From the NCBI RefSeq assembly GCF_022678645.1, contig NZ_JALBWV010000035.1:23905-87904 (forward strand): DNA of 64,000 bases, written 5' to 3'. The position numbers and the translations under genes were made by a program. Source of the DNA: Saccharopolyspora soli. GTDB taxonomy: Bacteria; Actinomycetota; Actinomycetes; Mycobacteriales; Pseudonocardiaceae. Shown piece by piece: positions 41,494 to 49,865 of this stretch. The notes below the pieces were generated by a model, which was not told where the DNA came from, did no database searches, and saw only the letters and a program-made list of their open reading frames with translations. How positions within the stretch are numbered: position 1 is the stretch's first letter; the number at the start of each line of letters is the position of its first letter.

Positions 41494-41537
41494 GGGGCGT
41501 GCGTTCCGTATATTCCAGTAGCGGGGCGTTCGTTCCG
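41494..41537. promoter_or_regulatory. Direct-repeat operator candidate, TetR/NmrA divergon
   Basis: GGGGCGTGCGTTCCG (41494-41508) and GGGGCGTTCGTTCCG (41523-41537) differ at one base and lie 29 bp apart, in the 103-bp space between the divergent genes. A binding site for the TetR product is the simplest reading. Confidence 0.55.
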
Positions 41538-41566
41538 GTTATGCGCCCGGGAACCCGGAGGAAGAT

Positions 41567-42460
41567 GTGTCCGAAGCACAAAATCGATCAGTGCTCGTCG
41601 TCGGTGCCACCGGGCAGCAAGGCGGCGCCACCGCCGCGCAGCTGCTCAAGCGCGGCTGGCGGGTGCGTGCGATAACCCGCAGCGCGACCGGCGACGCCGC
41701 GAAGCGGCTGGCGGAGGCCGGAGCGGAGCTGGTCGAAGGCGACATGGACGACCGCGCGCTGCTGGTAGCCGCGATGCGCGACGTCTCCGGCGTGTTCAGC
41801 GTGCAGCCGACCTTCATCACGCCCGAGCTGTCCCCCGACGTCAGCCACGACGACGAGGTCCGCTGGGGCAAGAACGTGGCCGACGCCGCGAAGGCCGCCG
41901 GTGTGCGACACCTCGTCTACGCGTCGTCGATCAACGCCGATCGTCATTCCGGCATGCCGACGCTGGAGAACAAGCGGGAGATCGAGCAGCACATCCGGGC
42001 GTTGGGGATCGCGGCCACGATGTTGCGCCCGGTCTCGTTCATGGAGAACTACGCCGCGGGGATGCCCGGCCAGTCGGCCATCGGCGGCGAGTTGACGACG
42101 GCGATCAAGGCCGACGTATCGCAACCGCTGATCGCTGTGGCCGACATCGGCGTCTTCGCCGCGTTGGCCTTCGAGAACCCGGACGAGTACGTCGGCCGGG
42201 CGCTGGAGATCGCAGGTGATTCGCTCACTCCGCCGCAGATCGCCGCAGCGCTGTCCCGCGCGACCGGTCGGTCGATTCGGCACGTCGAAATGCCGCTGGA
42301 ACCGCTGCGCGAGCAGAACCCGCGCCTGTATCGCGCCTACACCTGGTTGAACGAGCAGGACCTCGGTGTGGACATCCCAGCACTGCGTCGACTCCACCCC
42401 GACCTGATGACCTTCGAAACCTGGCTCGCCACCCGAGGTCGCGCCCTGCTTGGCGCCTGA
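41567..42460 (+). CDS. NmrA-like NAD(P)-binding protein
   Basis: 297 aa from GTG 41567 with CGGAGGAAG upstream. Extended Rossmann fold: SVLVVGATGQQGGATAAQLLKRGWRVRAITR (GATGxxG cofactor loop), EGDMDDRALLVAAMRDVSGVFSVQ, VRHLVYASSINADRH and LRPVSFMENYAAG. The active-site Tyr of the SDR class is not evident, typical of NmrA redox-sensor or quinone-reductase-like members. Probably induced through the divergent TetR. Confidence 0.87.
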   Translation: MSEAQNRSVLVVGATGQQGGATAAQLLKRGWRVRAITRSATGDAAKRLAEAGAELVEGDMDDRALLVAAMRDVSGVFSVQPTFITPELSPDVSHDDEVRWGKNVADAAKAAGVRHLVYASSINADRHSGMPTLENKREIEQHIRALGIAATMLRPVSFMENYAAGMPGQSAIGGELTTAIKADVSQPLIAVADIGVFAALAFENPDEYVGRALEIAGDSLTPPQIAAALSRATGRSIRHVEMPLEPLREQNPRLYRAYTWLNEQDLGVDIPALRRLHPDLMTFETWLATRGRALLGA

Positions 42461-42468
42461 CCGGCAAT

Positions 42469-42597
42469 CGTGAGTGCCGCGCGGTTAGCCCTTGTCCCCG
42501 CGCAGCGGTGGGAGCGGGGATCGGCGATTTCGCGCGAAATCGGCACCTGCTCCCCACGGGAAGCGGCGATTTCGCGCGAAATCGCGCAGTACTCACG
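42469..42597. repeat. Composite palindromic intergenic region with two copies of GATTTCGCGCGAAATC
   Basis: The outer arms CGTGAGT (42469-42475) and ACTCACG (42591-42597) frame two perfect copies of the 16-bp palindrome at 42526-42541 and 42568-42583. It lies between the convergent NmrA-like and HTH genes and probably terminates both. The palindrome recurs at 47743 and, degenerate, at 4437. Confidence 0.7.
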
Positions 42598-42602
42598 ACG
42601 CC

Positions 42603-42839
42603 TCAGGCCGGGCGGTCCGCGCCGATGCGGGGGAACGGGTGGATCGAGAACACCACCTCCACCGGGACTTCGAAGTGCTCGGCGATGCGCAACGCCAGGT
42701 GCAGGCTCGGGCTGTACTCGCCCCGTTCCAGGTAACCGACGGTCTGGTAGTGCACGCCGAGCGCTTCGGAGAGTTGTCGGCGGGAGATCCCGCGTTCGGT
42801 CCGCAGCATCGCGATGCGGTTGTAGATCGTCTCGCTCAT
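42603..42839 (-). CDS. Small XRE-family HTH regulator
   Basis: 78 aa from ATG 42839. Almost the entire protein is a Cro/C1 HTH: NRIAMLRTERGISRRQLSEALGVHYQTVGYLERGEYSPSLHLALRIAEHFEVPVEVVFSIHPF, the YozG/PF01381 small-regulator type. It is the third gene of an operon, 16 bp after an ABC-2 permease gene, so it probably regulates that exporter; a palindrome upstream of the operon is a candidate site. Confidence 0.9.
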   Translation of the reverse strand: MSETIYNRIAMLRTERGISRRQLSEALGVHYQTVGYLERGEYSPSLHLALRIAEHFEVPVEVVFSIHPFPRIGADRPA

Positions 42840-42855
42840 GTCTTCTCCGCCCGTG

Positions 42856-43692
42856 TCAGCGAATGCGCTGCATGGCCTTCTCGCGCCGCGCAGCCACACT
42901 CGACCCGGACTCGCGCCGCGCCATCCGGCGCAGCACCATCGGCGCCACCACCAGGCCGATCACGGCCCACACGCCGAGCACCCCGACCGTCTCCAGGTGC
43001 CGCCAGGACCCGCCGATCTCGGCCGCCGCCAACGCGTCCGGCAGCAGCGCCGACCGCATGCCCAGCCCCAGCCAGTACATCGGGAACACTTGCGCGATCC
43101 ACTGCAGCCACTGCGGGAAGCCGGTGATCGGGTAGAAGATCCCGGAGATGGAGATCAACCCCATCATCGGCAACATGATCAGGCCCATGCTCCGCGGGCT
43201 GGAGAACAGCGAGCCGATGATCGCCCCGAGCGGCATCGTCGCGACCAGCCCCAGCACCAGAACCCACAACAGGGTCAGCCAGGTGCTGATGCCGGTGGAC
43301 AGGCCGTCGAACATCACCAGGCCGGGAACCAGCACGATCACCAGGCTGATCAACGACATGCCGCCGATCTGCGTGATCTTGCCGACCAGATATCCGAGCA
43401 TCCCGTTCGGGGTGGCCTTGGCGCGCAGCAGGGTGCCGTCCTCACGTTCGACGGTCAGCTGCTGGGCGACTGTGAGCAACCCGGCGAACCCGATGCCCAT
43501 GCCGAGCACGCCCGGCAGCGTCATCGCGCCCAACGAGAACCCGGCCACGGTGGCGTCGCGCTGGAAGGACATCACCACCAGCAGGATGATCGAGGGGAAC
43601 AGGTAGCCCCACAGGTCTTGCGGGGTGGTGAGGGTCTGGCGGAATTCGATCAGACCGCGCCGCAGTCCGACGCGCATGGCGTTGGCGTTCAC
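42856..43692 (-). CDS. ABC-2 type transporter permease
   Basis: 278 aa. Six hydrophobic helices with the ABC-2 arrangement: LWGYLFPSIILLVVM, the FAGLLTVAQQLTVEREDGTLLRAKATPNG region just after helix 2 (a hallmark of this permease family), and a middle PLGAIIGSLFSSPRSMGLIMLPMMGLISISGIFYPI. Export substrate unknown. Its start overlaps the ATPase stop by 4 bp. Confidence 0.9.
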   Translation of the reverse strand: MNANAMRVGLRRGLIEFRQTLTTPQDLWGYLFPSIILLVVMSFQRDATVAGFSLGAMTLPGVLGMGIGFAGLLTVAQQLTVEREDGTLLRAKATPNGMLGYLVGKITQIGGMSLISLVIVLVPGLVMFDGLSTGISTWLTLLWVLVLGLVATMPLGAIIGSLFSSPRSMGLIMLPMMGLISISGIFYPITGFPQWLQWIAQVFPMYWLGLGMRSALLPDALAAAEIGGSWRHLETVGVLGVWAVIGLVVAPMVLRRMARRESGSSVAARREKAMQRIR

Positions 43693-44669
43693 CGGTTCTC
43701 CTCCTCGGCGCCGAAGGGCAGGGGTGCGTCCTCGCCGCGTCCTGATTCGTGGGCGAGCACCATCGCCATGTAGGTGTCCTCCAAGGTGGCTCGGCGTACC
43801 TCAAGATCGGTGATCGCGTCGCCGTGCTGCGCGAACAGTTCGCGAACGAACCCGGTGGCGTCGGCGGTCGCGTGCACGAACCGCTGGCCGTCGCATGCCC
43901 ACTTCACCTCCGACTCGGCGGCCACCTGCCGGGACAGCGCGTCGGCCGAGCCGTCGGCGACGATCCGGCCACCGGCCAGGATCAGGATGCGGTCGGCCAA
44001 CTTCTCGGCCTCGTCCAGGTCGTGCGTGGTGAGCAGGATCGCGGTGTTGTCGTCGTCGGCGAGCCGATGCACCAGGTCGTGGAACTCGCGGCGGGCCTGC
44101 GGGTCGAAGCCGACGGTGGGTTCGTCCAGGAACAGCAGTTCCGGGCGACCGACGATGCCGATCGCCACGTCCAGCCGTCGCCGCTGGCCGCCGGAGAGCT
44201 GCCCGACCCGCTTGTTCGCGTGCTCGGTCAGGCCAACCGTTGCGATGAGCTCGTCGACGTCCCGGGGGCGGGTGATCTCCTCCGTCGCGTACGGCGCGTA
44301 GTAGGCGCCCAGGTGCGCCAGCAGTTCCCGCACTCGCCACTTGCTGTGGTCGCGCCAGGACTGCAGCACGACGCCGAGTCGGGCGTGCCAGTGCTCGTCG
44401 CCTTGCGCCGGGTCGGTGTCGAGGACCTTGACCTCGCCGCCGGAGCGCATCCGGAAGCCTTCCAGGATCTCGATCGTCGTGGTCTTGCCCGCCCCGTTCG
44501 GCCCGAGCAGCGCGACCACTTCGCCGCGCCGCGCGGTGAAGCCCACGCCCTTGAGGACATCCGTGTTGCCATATCGCATCCGCAGGTCGCGGACGTCCAG
44601 CACGGCGTCCTCGACCGGTAACGGCACGGACGGCGGAGGTGCCTCCGATTCGTTCGCGATTGTCATCAC
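43689..44669 (-). CDS. ABC transporter ATP-binding protein (drug/daunorubicin-type)
   Basis: 326 aa. Walker A LLGPNGAGKTTTIEILEG, QSWRDHSKWRVRELLAHLGAYY, signature LSGGQRRRLDVAIGI, Walker B LLFLDEPTVGFDPQARRE and H-loop LLTTHDLDEAEKLADR. A C-terminal ~90-residue domain is like DrrA-class ATPases. First gene of the exporter-regulator operon (44669 to 42603), behind a dyad-rich promoter region. Confidence 0.92.
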   Translation of the reverse strand: MMTIANESEAPPPSVPLPVEDAVLDVRDLRMRYGNTDVLKGVGFTARRGEVVALLGPNGAGKTTTIEILEGFRMRSGGEVKVLDTDPAQGDEHWHARLGVVLQSWRDHSKWRVRELLAHLGAYYAPYATEEITRPRDVDELIATVGLTEHANKRVGQLSGGQRRRLDVAIGIVGRPELLFLDEPTVGFDPQARREFHDLVHRLADDDNTAILLTTHDLDEAEKLADRILILAGGRIVADGSADALSRQVAAESEVKWACDGQRFVHATADATGFVRELFAQHGDAITDLEVRRATLEDTYMAMVLAHESGRGEDAPLPFGAEEENR

Positions 44670-44672
44670 CCA

Positions 44673-44750
44673 GGTGCCTTCCGTAGCAGTACTCGTGAGT
44701 TATGTAGCAGTCATGCTACATCTCGACGCACAGCTATGTCGGAAGGCACC
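44673..44750. promoter_or_regulatory. Nested inverted repeats in the promoter of the ABC exporter operon
   Basis: An inner perfect dyad ATGTAGCA-gtca-TGCTACAT (44702-44721) sits inside outer arms GGTGCCTTCCG (44673-44683) and CGGAAGGCACC (44740-44750). It lies immediately upstream of the ATPase start and downstream of the amidohydrolase stop. The inner dyad has operator form (16 bp plus 4-bp spacer); the outer pair could be a terminator for the amidohydrolase gene. Confidence 0.65.
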
Positions 44751-44769
44751 GGTGGGCAGCCAGGTTAGG

Positions 44770-46494
44770 TCAAGTCAGGGGTTTGAGCTCCGGGCCGAGC
44801 GGCGCGAACTTCTCCTGCGCCACCACGCGCGGTGGCGGCCAGGTGATGTTGCGCGGTGGCCAGGACTGCCCGGTGCGCTTGAGGAACCAGTCCGGCGGTT
44901 CGTACATCGGTGGCTCGAAGTCCTTCGGCAGCATGCTCTGCCACTCGACGTCCTTGGTGCGCTCGGCGAACTCGTCCTTGAGCGCCTGCAGCCGTTCCGG
45001 TTGGGTGAGCAGGTCGATGGCCATCGCCGCGAGGTACTTCGACGCCGCCAGCAGCGCCACGTGCCCCATGTTGGCCGCGGTGGTCGCCGCGAACGCCCAG
45101 TTGTGCGTTTTGCAGCCCTGCGGTCCGACCGCGGTGCCCAGGCTGACCGTCGGCACCTGCCAGCTGATGTCCGCGACGTCGGTGGAGCCACCGCCCATGA
45201 ACACCGGGTTCGGCGGCTCCAACGCGCCGATGCCGGTCGCCACGCCCTTCTGCTCCAAACCCAGCGAAGCCTGGATCGCGCGGGCCAACCGCTGGTCGTC
45301 CTCGGTGAACTTGGGTGGGCCGATCTGCAGCATGTTGTCGTAGAGCAGTTCGGCGGCCGACTTCGACGGCAGCTTGTTCCAGCAGGACGCGGTGATCTTG
45401 TGCTGCACCTTGGTCTGGCTGGCCTGCGCCGCGGCCTGCGCGCAGGAGACGACCTTGTCGAAGAGCACCTTGACCCGCTCCGGGCTGCCTTCCCGCACGT
45501 AGTAGGAGATCTGCGCGATTTCCGGCGTGACGTTCGGTGCGTCCCCGCCCTGGTTGATGACGTAGTGCAGCCGCCCGGACGGTGCCAGGTGTTCCTCGCG
45601 CAGGAACTCGGTCATGGTGGCGAGCATGATCGCGGCGTCCAGGGCGCTCTTGTTGCCCAGCGGGATACCGCCGTGCCCGGCGACGCCGAGGAACGTGAAC
45701 GTCACGGCGGTCATCGCGCAGCTGGTGCCCCAACCGGTCGAGTTGGTGGTGCCGGGGTGCCAGTCGAGGAACGCGTCCAGTCCGTCGTAGATGCCTTCGC
45801 GCACCGCGTACGCCTTGCCGATTAGCTGCTCTTCCGCGGTCGAGCCGAAGAACTTGATGGTGCCGCCGATGCCGTTGCGGCGCATGCCCTCGGCGGTCGC
45901 CACCGCGGCTCCGGCGGCGGCCGAACCCAACGCGGCGTGCCCGCAACCGTGCCCCGGACCGTAGGACGGGGCGAACGGGTCGTGGTGGTACACGAGCGGA
46001 TCGTGCTGGCCAGCGCCCTTCTTCTGGGACAGGCCGGGCAGCGCATCGTACTCGCCGCTGAACCCGAGCGTCGGCCCGTTGCCGTTGCCGAACGTGGCGA
46101 TGAACGCGGTGGGGAAACCCGCCGTGCCCCACTCGATCTGGAATCCGTTGCGGCGCAACAACTCCGCTTCGGCGATCGAGGAATTCCACTCGCGCAGGGA
46201 GAGTTCGGCGTGTTCCCAGATCTCGTCGTTGAGCGCGGTGATGTCGCCGCCGTGCGCGTCGATCCAGGACAGCGCGGTCCGCTTCGCCGGAGTGTCCTTG
46301 GCAAGGCCCTTCGGCGGGGTGTAGCCGGTGTTGGAGAGGGTTTCGTCCGCCGCGGCGGCCATCGCCGGATCGACCACCGCGGCCAGTCCGGCCGACGTGA
46401 TCCCTGCGGCGCCGAGGAGTTGGAGGACCTGCCTGCGGCTCAGGTCGCTTTGCGGGGCGCCATGTTCATGGTCGCTGTGGTGCAAGTCGCACAC
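44770..46494 (-). CDS. Tat-exported M20-family amidohydrolase/peptidase (AbgB-like)
   Basis: 574 aa from GTG 46494, which has GGGAGG at 6 nt; the ATG at 46539 lacks an RBS. Twin-arginine signal SRRQVLQLLGAAGITSAGLAAVV. The body matches the AbgB-type M20 amidohydrolases: GFSGEYDALPGLSQ, GHGCGHAALGSAAAGAAVA (metal-binding HGCGH), GSTAEEQLIGKAYAV, DWHPGTTNS and GVAGHGGIPLGNKSALDA. C-terminal PMYEPPDWFLKRTGQSWPPRNITWPPP is an unusual Pro/Trp-rich tail. Likely hydrolyses N-acyl amino acids or aminobenzoyl conjugates outside the membrane; substrate unknown. Confidence 0.87.
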   Translation of the reverse strand: MCDLHHSDHEHGAPQSDLSRRQVLQLLGAAGITSAGLAAVVDPAMAAAADETLSNTGYTPPKGLAKDTPAKRTALSWIDAHGGDITALNDEIWEHAELSLREWNSSIAEAELLRRNGFQIEWGTAGFPTAFIATFGNGNGPTLGFSGEYDALPGLSQKKGAGQHDPLVYHHDPFAPSYGPGHGCGHAALGSAAAGAAVATAEGMRRNGIGGTIKFFGSTAEEQLIGKAYAVREGIYDGLDAFLDWHPGTTNSTGWGTSCAMTAVTFTFLGVAGHGGIPLGNKSALDAAIMLATMTEFLREEHLAPSGRLHYVINQGGDAPNVTPEIAQISYYVREGSPERVKVLFDKVVSCAQAAAQASQTKVQHKITASCWNKLPSKSAAELLYDNMLQIGPPKFTEDDQRLARAIQASLGLEQKGVATGIGALEPPNPVFMGGGSTDVADISWQVPTVSLGTAVGPQGCKTHNWAFAATTAANMGHVALLAASKYLAAMAIDLLTQPERLQALKDEFAERTKDVEWQSMLPKDFEPPMYEPPDWFLKRTGQSWPPRNITWPPPRVVAQEKFAPLGPELKPLT

Positions 46495-46675
46495 TGCGCG
46501 CCTCCCGGTAGGACGGTGAGAGCGTTGCCCGGAAAGCATTCGGTTGAACGTTAGCCAGGGTCAAGAAGTTCAACCCGAACGGACGCGCCCGCAGCCCCGA
46601 GTCCGGTCACCCGTCAAATCCGCGAGAAATATTGGATTCGACCGGATGAACGCACATTTCGCGAGATTGCGTTTC

Positions 46676-47626
46676 CTACGCGGTGCCGATGGCGATGGCG
46701 TGGTCGGCGGCCTTGCGCAAGGTGGACGCGCTTTCGGCGAGCGCGGTGCGCTCGTGCGCGTCCATGACCGGTTCAAGCATCTGCTGGACGCCGCCGGAAC
46801 CGAGCACGCTGGCCAACGACAGCGTGACTTCGTAGCGCGGCGAATAGGCGGCGACGGGCAGCACGGCGCGTTCGTCCCGCAGCACCGCCTCGACCAGGCG
46901 AGCGGAAACGGCTCCGATGCCGTACTGGCTGGCGCCGGTGCCCTCGATGATCGTGATGTTCGCGAAGCGGATGCTGTTCTCAATCTCCTCGCGAACGTCG
47001 TCTACGGAGTTGGCGTGGCGACCGAGCAGGTCCAGCACCGGGATCCCGCCCACGGCCGCGGACGACCACAGCAGCACTTCGGACGTCCCGTGTTCGCCGA
47101 CCACCATGGCCTGCACGTCGCGCGGGCGCACGCGGAGCCGGTCGGCCAAGTGGACGCGGAACCGCAGGCTGTCGATCAGCGTGCCGGTGGAGAACACCCG
47201 CTGGTGGCCCGCCAACTGCCGGGTGAGGTCGGCGAGCGGGTCCGGCGGGTCGGTGACCACCATCAGCACGGCCTGCGGAGCGACCGCGACCACTTGCGGC
47301 ACGATGTCGGCGTAGACCTCGGCGTTGGTCTCCAACAGCCGCAACCGTCCGTGCGGATCGCTGCGATCGGTGGCCCCACCGGTCTTCTCGTTGATGCCCG
47401 CGGTGATCACGACCAGCGCGGCATCGGCCAAGTCGTCGTAGTCGCTAGCGCGCACGTCGACCGTGGGCGACAGCGGTGTGGCGTAGCGCATGTCGGCAGC
47501 GACCCCAGCGGCGCGGTCGGTGTTCCGGTCGACCAGCACGATCTCCCGGCAAGTCCCACCACGCTCGATCAAGGACAGCACCGTCGCGGCCCCAACGGCG
47601 CCCACCCCGACCACGGCGACCTTCAT
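46676..47626 (-). CDS. Lactate/malate dehydrogenase-family protein
   Basis: 316 aa from ATG 47626. NAD-binding VAVVGVGAVGAATVLSLIERG and VLVDRNTDRAAGVAADM, then TDPPDPL (NPVD in most members), GTLIDSLRFR (Asp/Arg of the active site) and GEHGTSEVLLWSSAAVGG (catalytic His). The specificity loop after AGINEK reads TGGATDRSDPHGRLRLL, longer than the usual KPGETRLDL loop and without the ordinary Gln/Arg discriminator, so substrate choice between lactate, malate or another 2-oxoacid cannot be assigned. Confidence 0.8.
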   Translation of the reverse strand: MKVAVVGVGAVGAATVLSLIERGGTCREIVLVDRNTDRAAGVAADMRYATPLSPTVDVRASDYDDLADAALVVITAGINEKTGGATDRSDPHGRLRLLETNAEVYADIVPQVVAVAPQAVLMVVTDPPDPLADLTRQLAGHQRVFSTGTLIDSLRFRVHLADRLRVRPRDVQAMVVGEHGTSEVLLWSSAAVGGIPVLDLLGRHANSVDDVREEIENSIRFANITIIEGTGASQYGIGAVSARLVEAVLRDERAVLPVAAYSPRYEVTLSLASVLGSGGVQQMLEPVMDAHERTALAESASTLRKAADHAIAIGTA

Positions 47627-47742
47627 CGCCCACCTCCTCGGCCTTCGCGGTGCGCAAAACCAGCCTGGGACAACCGATGTGGAGCACCGCAGAGGAGAAA
47701 GTCACACCATCACATGGCACTGAGTGGCTGCGGGGCAACGCC

Positions 47743-47758
47743 GATTTCGCGCGAAATC
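47743..47758. repeat. Perfect 16-bp palindrome GATTTCGCGCGAAATC
   Basis: Third perfect copy of the dispersed palindrome, inside the 360-bp gap (47627-47986) between the dehydrogenase and the small repeat protein. The rest of that gap is relatively AT-rich and shows no gene. Confidence 0.6.
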
Positions 47759-47986
47759 GCCACGGGCACACCGCACCTGGTCGGCGCGGGCTGTTGCATC
47801 GTACAGAGCCTTAAGGCCCCCAGTGCCGTCCATGGCCGAGCCGTGGATCGGACGTTATCGCAACGGTCTACCACGATCCGACTCGATTGGAATTGTTTTC
47901 GTTTCCACCGCGTGTGTCCGCGGCGGGCATTGTTTCGCTATTAAAGCGATCGGGGTCTGGCGATCTTGAATAATTGATCTTCCGGC

Positions 47987-48277
47987 TTGTCCGGTGCGCA
48001 GATCAACAACGCCCCCCAGGACCAGGTCGGCGACTGGGACGGCAACACCCAGGCCCAGGTGGTCGGCCACGGCTCCTCCCCGACGCAGGAGCAGGACCAG
48101 GACGAGGTTCAGGTGAGCAAGCCGACCAACGTGAACGTTTCGCCTTCGACCGTGGTTCAGGTGAGTGGTCACGAGCAGGTCGCGGACACTGGTTCGACGC
48201 AGATCAACAACGCCCCCCAGGACCAGGAAGGTGACTGGGAGGACAACACCCAGGCCCAGGTGGTCGGCAAGCCCTGA
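47987..48277 (+). CDS. Small internally duplicated Gln/Asn-rich protein
   Basis: 96 aa if TTG 47987 is the start; a TGA lies four codons upstream in frame, so the ORF cannot extend far. A ~24-residue unit beginning QINNAPQDQ and ending NTQAQVVG occurs twice (residues ~5-27 and ~71-94) and is nearly identical at DNA level. Between them is an acidic Gln-rich linker (QEQDQDEVQVSKPTNVNVSPSTVVQVSG). No signal peptide or membrane segment. Not recognised. An N-terminal frameshift or lost signal is possible because no good start is seen. Confidence 0.5.
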   Translation: MSGAQINNAPQDQVGDWDGNTQAQVVGHGSSPTQEQDQDEVQVSKPTNVNVSPSTVVQVSGHEQVADTGSTQINNAPQDQEGDWEDNTQAQVVGKP

Positions 48278-48295
48278 CGTCCCGGAATCAGAAAC

Positions 48296-48324
48296 GGGCC
48301 CCGCTCCGAGCCGGAGCGGGGCCC
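48296..48324. terminator. Bidirectional terminator hairpin
   Basis: GGGCCCCGCTCC (48296-48307) and GGAGCGGGGCCC (48313-48324) form a perfect 12-bp stem with a 5-nt loop, between the small repeat protein and the convergent S10 peptidase gene. Confidence 0.75.
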
Positions 48325-48343
48325 GCTCGCTTGGGCGGAGCGA

Positions 48344-49816
48344 CTAAGAACGGTCGCTGGCCACGAAGTCCGCGAGATCGGCGGACTGCTGGATGCGGGA
48401 CTCCTCGTGGACGTACATCATGTGGCCCGCCGGGTAGTAGCGGACTTCGATGTTCTCCCGCAGTTGATCGGGGATCGGCAGTTGGGCCAGCACGTGCTCG
48501 GCCGCGAAGTACGGCGTCGCGCCGTCGGTGTAGCCGCAGGCGACGTGGATCCGCAGGTGCGGGTTGGCCTGGATCGCCGCGCTCAGCTTGTCCACCACCG
48601 ACACGCTCGCGCCCTCGAATTCCTTGAACGACCAGGGGTGCACCCGGCTGGACAGCGTTTCGTACGGCAGATCGTTGGCGAAGTCGAGTTCCTCGCGCAG
48701 GTAGTGGTTGATCGCCGCCGAGTAGGCACCGCGAACGCCCGAGATGCTGGGGTCGTCGGTGAACCGCTCCCCGGCGGCGTCCGGCTCCCAGCCGGTGAAC
48801 CGGCCGTCCATCCGGCCGACCGTCAGCCGCCGGTCGCGCAGCAGCTCGGTGAAGAACCGCACGTGCTCGATGCGCAGGTTGACGCGGTCGACGTAGTCCT
48901 CGGACAGCCCGGACAGCTCGGCGATCCGCCGAACGATGTCCGCCCGCTCGGACGGGCTCAACCGCGCACCGCGCGCCAACGCCCACGGGTAGTCCTCAGC
49001 CGCGAACTTCTCGGCCTCGTCGAGGACTTCGCGCAGCGGCCGGTCGCCGTGCTTGCCGTGGTAGTGCGCGATCGCCGCGTACGTCGGCAGGTACAGCGCG
49101 TAGGGCAGGTCGTTGCCTTCGGTGAACCGGATCGTCCCCATGTCCAGCACCGACGAGATCAGCAGCAGGCCGTTCGGGTAGAGCCCGTGCCGCGACTGGA
49201 GGTGCTCGGCGAGCGCGGCGGCGCGCAGCGTGCCGTAGGACTCACCGGCCAGGTACTTCGGCGACATCCACCGACCGTTGCGGGTGGTCCACAACCTGAT
49301 CACTTCGCCGATCGACTCGATGTCGCCCTGGTAGCCGTGGAAATCGCCCGGCGTACCGCCCTCGACGGCCCGCGAGTACCCGGTGGACACCGGGTCGATG
49401 AACACCAGATCGCTGTGCTTCAGCAGGGTTTCCCGGTTGTCGGCCAGCCCGTAGGGCGGCGGTGCGAGGTCACCGGCATCGCCGGAGAGCACCCGCCGGG
49501 GGCCGAGCAGTCCGACGTGCAGCCACACGCTGGAGGAGCCGGGACCACCGTTGAACGCGAACGTCACCGGCCGGGTGCCGGGCGCGGCATCGGCCACGTA
49601 GGAGGTCACGAACACCTCGGCCTTGGGCTTGTACCCGTCGAACTTGCCGTCGGTGTGGACCTCTTCGCGCAGCACGATCCGACCGGTCGTGGCGGTGTAG
49701 GCCAGCTCGGCACCGTCCACATCGATCGTGTGGTGGGTGCTGACCAGATCGTCCACCGGCTCGGCCGGGGTGGTGGATTCCTGCTTCGCGTCGCCGTTGT
49801 CCTCGCTGGCTGCCAT
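48344..49816 (-). CDS. Peptidase S10 family (serine carboxypeptidase-like) protein
   Basis: 490 aa from ATG 49816. Alpha/beta-hydrolase with FNGGPGSSSVWLHVGLLGPR (oxyanion region), VFIDPVSTGYSRA, GESYGTLRAAALA (nucleophile Ser), ACGYTDGATPYFAAEHV (Asp) and YYPAGHMMY (His). No signal peptide, so probably cytoplasmic, unlike eukaryotic S10 enzymes. Divergent from the UDG gene with 49 bp between starts. Confidence 0.88.
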   Translation of the reverse strand: MAASEDNGDAKQESTTPAEPVDDLVSTHHTIDVDGAELAYTATTGRIVLREEVHTDGKFDGYKPKAEVFVTSYVADAAPGTRPVTFAFNGGPGSSSVWLHVGLLGPRRVLSGDAGDLAPPPYGLADNRETLLKHSDLVFIDPVSTGYSRAVEGGTPGDFHGYQGDIESIGEVIRLWTTRNGRWMSPKYLAGESYGTLRAAALAEHLQSRHGLYPNGLLLISSVLDMGTIRFTEGNDLPYALYLPTYAAIAHYHGKHGDRPLREVLDEAEKFAAEDYPWALARGARLSPSERADIVRRIAELSGLSEDYVDRVNLRIEHVRFFTELLRDRRLTVGRMDGRFTGWEPDAAGERFTDDPSISGVRGAYSAAINHYLREELDFANDLPYETLSSRVHPWSFKEFEGASVSVVDKLSAAIQANPHLRIHVACGYTDGATPYFAAEHVLAQLPIPDQLRENIEVRYYPAGHMMYVHEESRIQQSADLADFVASDRS

Positions 49817-49865
49817 GCCGCCAACATTACGTGCCGTCGAACGGGTTTTCTGCCACTTTTTAGAG

